From: Exiguobacterium acetylicum
GTDB lineage: Bacteria > Bacillota > Bacilli > Exiguobacteriales > Exiguobacteriaceae
NCBI RefSeq assembly: GCF_022170825.1
Contig: NZ_CP081878.1
Span: 894,001-958,000, forward strand
Direction: 5' to 3'
Length of the DNA stretch: 64,000 bases
The notes under the pieces are model-generated. The model was given only the letters and a program-made list of their open reading frames with translations, was not told where the DNA came from and ran no database searches. The position numbers and the translations under genes were made by a program. Below are positions 61,882 to 64,000 of this stretch, piece by piece (within the stretch, counting starts at the first letter, position 1; each line of letters opens with the position of its first letter).

Positions 61882-63200
61882 GCGAACCTCTTCACGTTTC
61901 CGATTTAGTCCACTATGTCAAACGTGAACTAGAAGGCGACGCTCTTCTGCAACAAGTCCAGGTGGTGGGAGAAGTGTCGAACTTTAAGCGACACTCTTCC
62001 GGTCACCTTTATTTTACGTTGAAGGATGAACAATCACGGATGAAAGCCGTCATGTTTGCCCGGGAGGCCAGTCGAGTCAAGGCCGACGTCCGTGATGGGA
62101 TGCGTGTCGTTGTCACGGCACGCTTATCCGTATACGTGTCATCCGGCGAGATGCAACTCTACGTCGAACGGATGACGGAGGATGGTGTAGGAGCGCTGTA
62201 TGAGGCGTTCTCACGCTTAAAGGTAGATCTCGAGGAGCGCGGCTGGTTTGATCCAGCGATCAAGCAACCGTTACCTGCTTTTCCAGAGCGCATCGGGATC
62301 ATCACGTCTCCGAAAGGAGCGGCGCTTCATGATATCGCAACGACGCTGCGTCGTCGTTATCCGCAAGCAGCCATCGTGTTCGCCCCGGTCCTTGTACAGG
62401 GAGCGGATGCGGCGCCGCAAATCAGTCGTGCTATCCAGTTGATGAATGAGCATGCTGCTTGTGACGTGTTAATCATTGGTCGTGGTGGCGGTTCAATCGA
62501 GGAGTTATGGGCATTCAATGAGATGTCTGTTGTGACAGCGGTGTTTGAATCACGTATTCCGATCGTTTCGGCAGTCGGGCATGAAACCGACTTTACGATT
62601 AGCGATTTTGTTGCGGACGTGCGTGCTGCTACACCAACGGCAGCAGCAGAACTCGTCACACCAGAAGCAGAAGCACTCGTCCGTCGTGTCCAGGATGTAG
62701 AGCGGCGTTTACAACGAACGTACTCACAACTACTTAAAAGCAAACAGGAACAAGTAGCGCGTCTTGCAACGAGCTATGGTTTGAAATCACCACGCGTCCT
62801 ACTCGGACTGAAACAGGAACAATTGGACCGAGCAGAGATGTCGCTCCAAAAAGAGATCCAACATGTAGTAGCGCAAAACCGACAACAGGTGGAGCGTCTT
62901 CACACACGTTTAATGAGGGTACCGGTACGTGATCGATTCGTGCAACAAAAGGCGACGATTGAACAATCGCGTCGTCGACTCGAAATTGTTCGTCGGATCT
63001 TACAATCGAAACAACAACAGGTGCGTCATGTGCTCGCGCGACTCGACTCCGTCAGTCCGACGCATGTTCTGATGCGCGGCTATACGTATGTCGAACAGGA
63101 TGGACAAATCGTTCGTTCAGCGAAGGCATTGACAGCGTCTTCGTTCGATATCCGCTTCCACGATGGAACGATTCGTGCTAAACGAGAGGATGGGGAATAA
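61878..63200 (+). CDS. xseA: exodeoxyribonuclease VII large subunit
   Basis: 440 residues: N-terminal OB fold (VVGEVSNFKRHSSGHLYFTLKDE), catalytic domain with ERIGIITSPKGAALHDI, DVLIIGRGGGSIEELWAFNE and VSAVGHETDFTISDFVAD, and a long coiled-coil C-terminus. Degrades single-stranded DNA together with XseB. Coupled to folD by a 4-nt overlap. Confidence 0.94.
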   Translation: MSEPLHVSDLVHYVKRELEGDALLQQVQVVGEVSNFKRHSSGHLYFTLKDEQSRMKAVMFAREASRVKADVRDGMRVVVTARLSVYVSSGEMQLYVERMTEDGVGALYEAFSRLKVDLEERGWFDPAIKQPLPAFPERIGIITSPKGAALHDIATTLRRRYPQAAIVFAPVLVQGADAAPQISRAIQLMNEHAACDVLIIGRGGGSIEELWAFNEMSVVTAVFESRIPIVSAVGHETDFTISDFVADVRAATPTAAAELVTPEAEALVRRVQDVERRLQRTYSQLLKSKQEQVARLATSYGLKSPRVLLGLKQEQLDRAEMSLQKEIQHVVAQNRQQVERLHTRLMRVPVRDRFVQQKATIEQSRRRLEIVRRILQSKQQQVRHVLARLDSVSPTHVLMRGYTYVEQDGQIVRSAKALTASSFDIRFHDGTIRAKREDGE

Positions 63201-63202
63201 GG

Positions 63203-63424
63203 ATGGAGACGGAACAATCTTTTGAAGAAGCACTGGAACGACTAGAAGAGATCGTCACCTTACTAGAAGAGGGCGAAGCGCCTCTTGAACAAGCGATGGC
63301 TCTTTATGAAGAGGGCGTCAAGTTGACAGCTCTCTGCCAAGGAAAGTTATCTGTTGCTGAAAAAAAACTCGATCAAATCCTGGAGCAAGATGGTACGCTA
63401 CGGGAAAAAGGAGGAGCGCAATGA
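63203..63424 (+). CDS. xseB: exodeoxyribonuclease VII small subunit
   Basis: 73 residues; SFEEALERLEEIVTLLEEGEAPLEQAMALYEEGVKL is the XseB helix pair. 2 nt after xseA and overlapping ispA by 4 nt, giving a tightly coupled folD-xseA-xseB-ispA operon. Confidence 0.94.
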   Translation: METEQSFEEALERLEEIVTLLEEGEAPLEQAMALYEEGVKLTALCQGKLSVAEKKLDQILEQDGTLREKGGAQ

Positions 63425-64000
63425 TTGCCTTGAATGAGTGGAAGACACAAGTCGAAAACAAGATGGAAGAATTCATGGAGCGACTCGATGCACCGGAGCG
63501 GTTACGCGACTCGATGCGATATTCACTCGATGCGGGAGGGAAACGGATTCGTCCAGCCTTGATTTATGCTGTACTCGATGCCTTTTCGATTGATCGTTCA
63601 AAAGGTGACGCGACTGCAGCGGCGCTTGAGATGATTCATACATACTCGCTGATTCACGATGACCTTCCAGCAATGGACGACGACGATCTCCGTCGTGGGC
63701 GTCCGACGAATCATATCGCTTTTGATGAAGCGACAGCGATTTTAGCAGGAGATGCCTTGCTCACGAACGCTTTTAGTTGTCTTCTTGAGACACCGGCTTC
63801 GCCAGAAGTGAAGCTTGCCCTTGTCGAACGGTTGACAGCAGCAGCCGGTGCTACGGGCATGGTCGGTGGTCAGCTCGACGATATGCTCGGTGAACGCGGT
63901 GGCATTAACGACGTAGCGGAGCTTGAATCGATTCATCGTCGGAAAACAGGAGCACTTCTCGTCTTTGCAGTCGAAGCGGGTGGTTTACTTGCCTCGGTCA
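63421..64000 (+). CDS. ispA: geranylgeranyl/farnesyl diphosphate synthase (partial, runs off the window)
   Basis: Condenses IPP with allylic diphosphates to farnesyl diphosphate. The first 193 residues are present: AGGKRIRPALIYAV, the first Asp-rich motif DDLPAMDDDDLRRGRPT (about 80-96), GDALLTNAF, and the beginning of the second half (GGQLDDMLGER). The second Asp-rich motif lies past the end of the window. Downstream of ispG in the same pathway. Confidence 0.93.
   Translation, partial: MIALNEWKTQVENKMEEFMERLDAPERLRDSMRYSLDAGGKRIRPALIYAVLDAFSIDRSKGDATAAALEMIHTYSLIHDDLPAMDDDDLRRGRPTNHIAFDEATAILAGDALLTNAFSCLLETPASPEVKLALVERLTAAAGATGMVGGQLDDMLGERGGINDVAELESIHRRKTGALLVFAVEAGGLLASV

Noticed and set aside
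1-64000. CRISPR arrays, insertion sequences, prophage or integrases
   Set aside because: No regularly spaced 25-40 bp repeats, transposase or integrase motifs were seen on either strand.

Overview
The window looks like chromosome of a low-to-mid GC Firmicute of the Bacillales, most likely Exiguobacterium or a close relative. The basis is strong Shine-Dalgarno sites, TTGACA/TATAAT promoters, Bacillus-type proteins, and a gene order that follows the Bacillus subtilis yqfR-to-yqiD segment almost from end to end (cshB-nfo, zur, yqfW, ispG, sodA, pbpA, pst, rpmG-yqgN, yqgQ-glcK, yqgS, yqgW-yqgX-yqgY-yqgZ, comG, gcvT-PA-PB, yqhL-lipM-mntR, yqhP-yqhQ, aroQ-pepP-efp, accBC, nusB-folD-xseAB-ispA). The sporulation operon spoIIIA, which sits between efp and accB in B. 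subtilis, is absent, which fits a non-spore-former. The synteny comparison is from memory of B. subtilis, not from an alignment. No phage, IS element or CRISPR array was seen.

Layout. 0-6.3 kb: a sensor kinase paired with a membrane-anchored sugar-binding-type protein, then cshB, nfo, a hypothetical gene with a CxxC/HNH-like tail, and a 56-codon xapX gene. 6.3-12.3 kb: ppx-ppk (minus strand), diverging from znuCB-zur, which has a Zur-box-like operator. 12.3-17.6 kb: NAD(P)HX repair enzyme, a c-di-GMP gene pair (EAL with degenerate GGDEF, convergent with a GGDEF cyclase), yqfW. 17.6-26 kb: ispG, a membrane protein, a Na/Pi transporter, two tRNA genes (both anticodon CAT), an intracellular alpha-amylase, sodA and a class B PBP. 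26-31 kb: pstSCAB-phoU behind four 11-bp-spaced Pho-box repeats. 30.8-33.8 kb: a DUF4912 protein and a GH57 enzyme with a glycosyltransferase-like tail. 33.8-43.9 kb: rpmG, 5-FTHF cyclo-ligase with a G10 tract, DUF92, ldh with three Rex-box-like sites, GNAT, M42 peptidase, yqgQ-glcK, an LtaS-type enzyme and small membrane proteins, then a Spx/MgsR-like regulator behind three TGTACA repeats. 43.9-48.2 kb: the comG pseudopilus operon running into aroK. 48.3-54.8 kb: glycine cleavage genes, rhodanese, lipM, mntR, hpt. 54.8-64 kb: yqhP-yqhQ, aroQ, pepP-efp, accBC, nusB, folD, xseAB and the start of ispA, which runs off the window.

How the genes fit together. Phosphate is a recurrent theme: polyphosphate synthesis and hydrolysis, a Na/Pi transporter, Pst-PhoU and lipoteichoic acid synthesis all lie within 35 kb. 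Metal homeostasis is represented by Zur-ZnuBC, MntR, Mn-type SodA and an L33 protein without the zinc-binding cysteines. Redox control of fermentation is written in the tandem Rex-like operators of ldh. Small or non-ATG genes that automatic start calling can miss or mis-start include xapX, rpmG and comGB (best read from a CTG codon).
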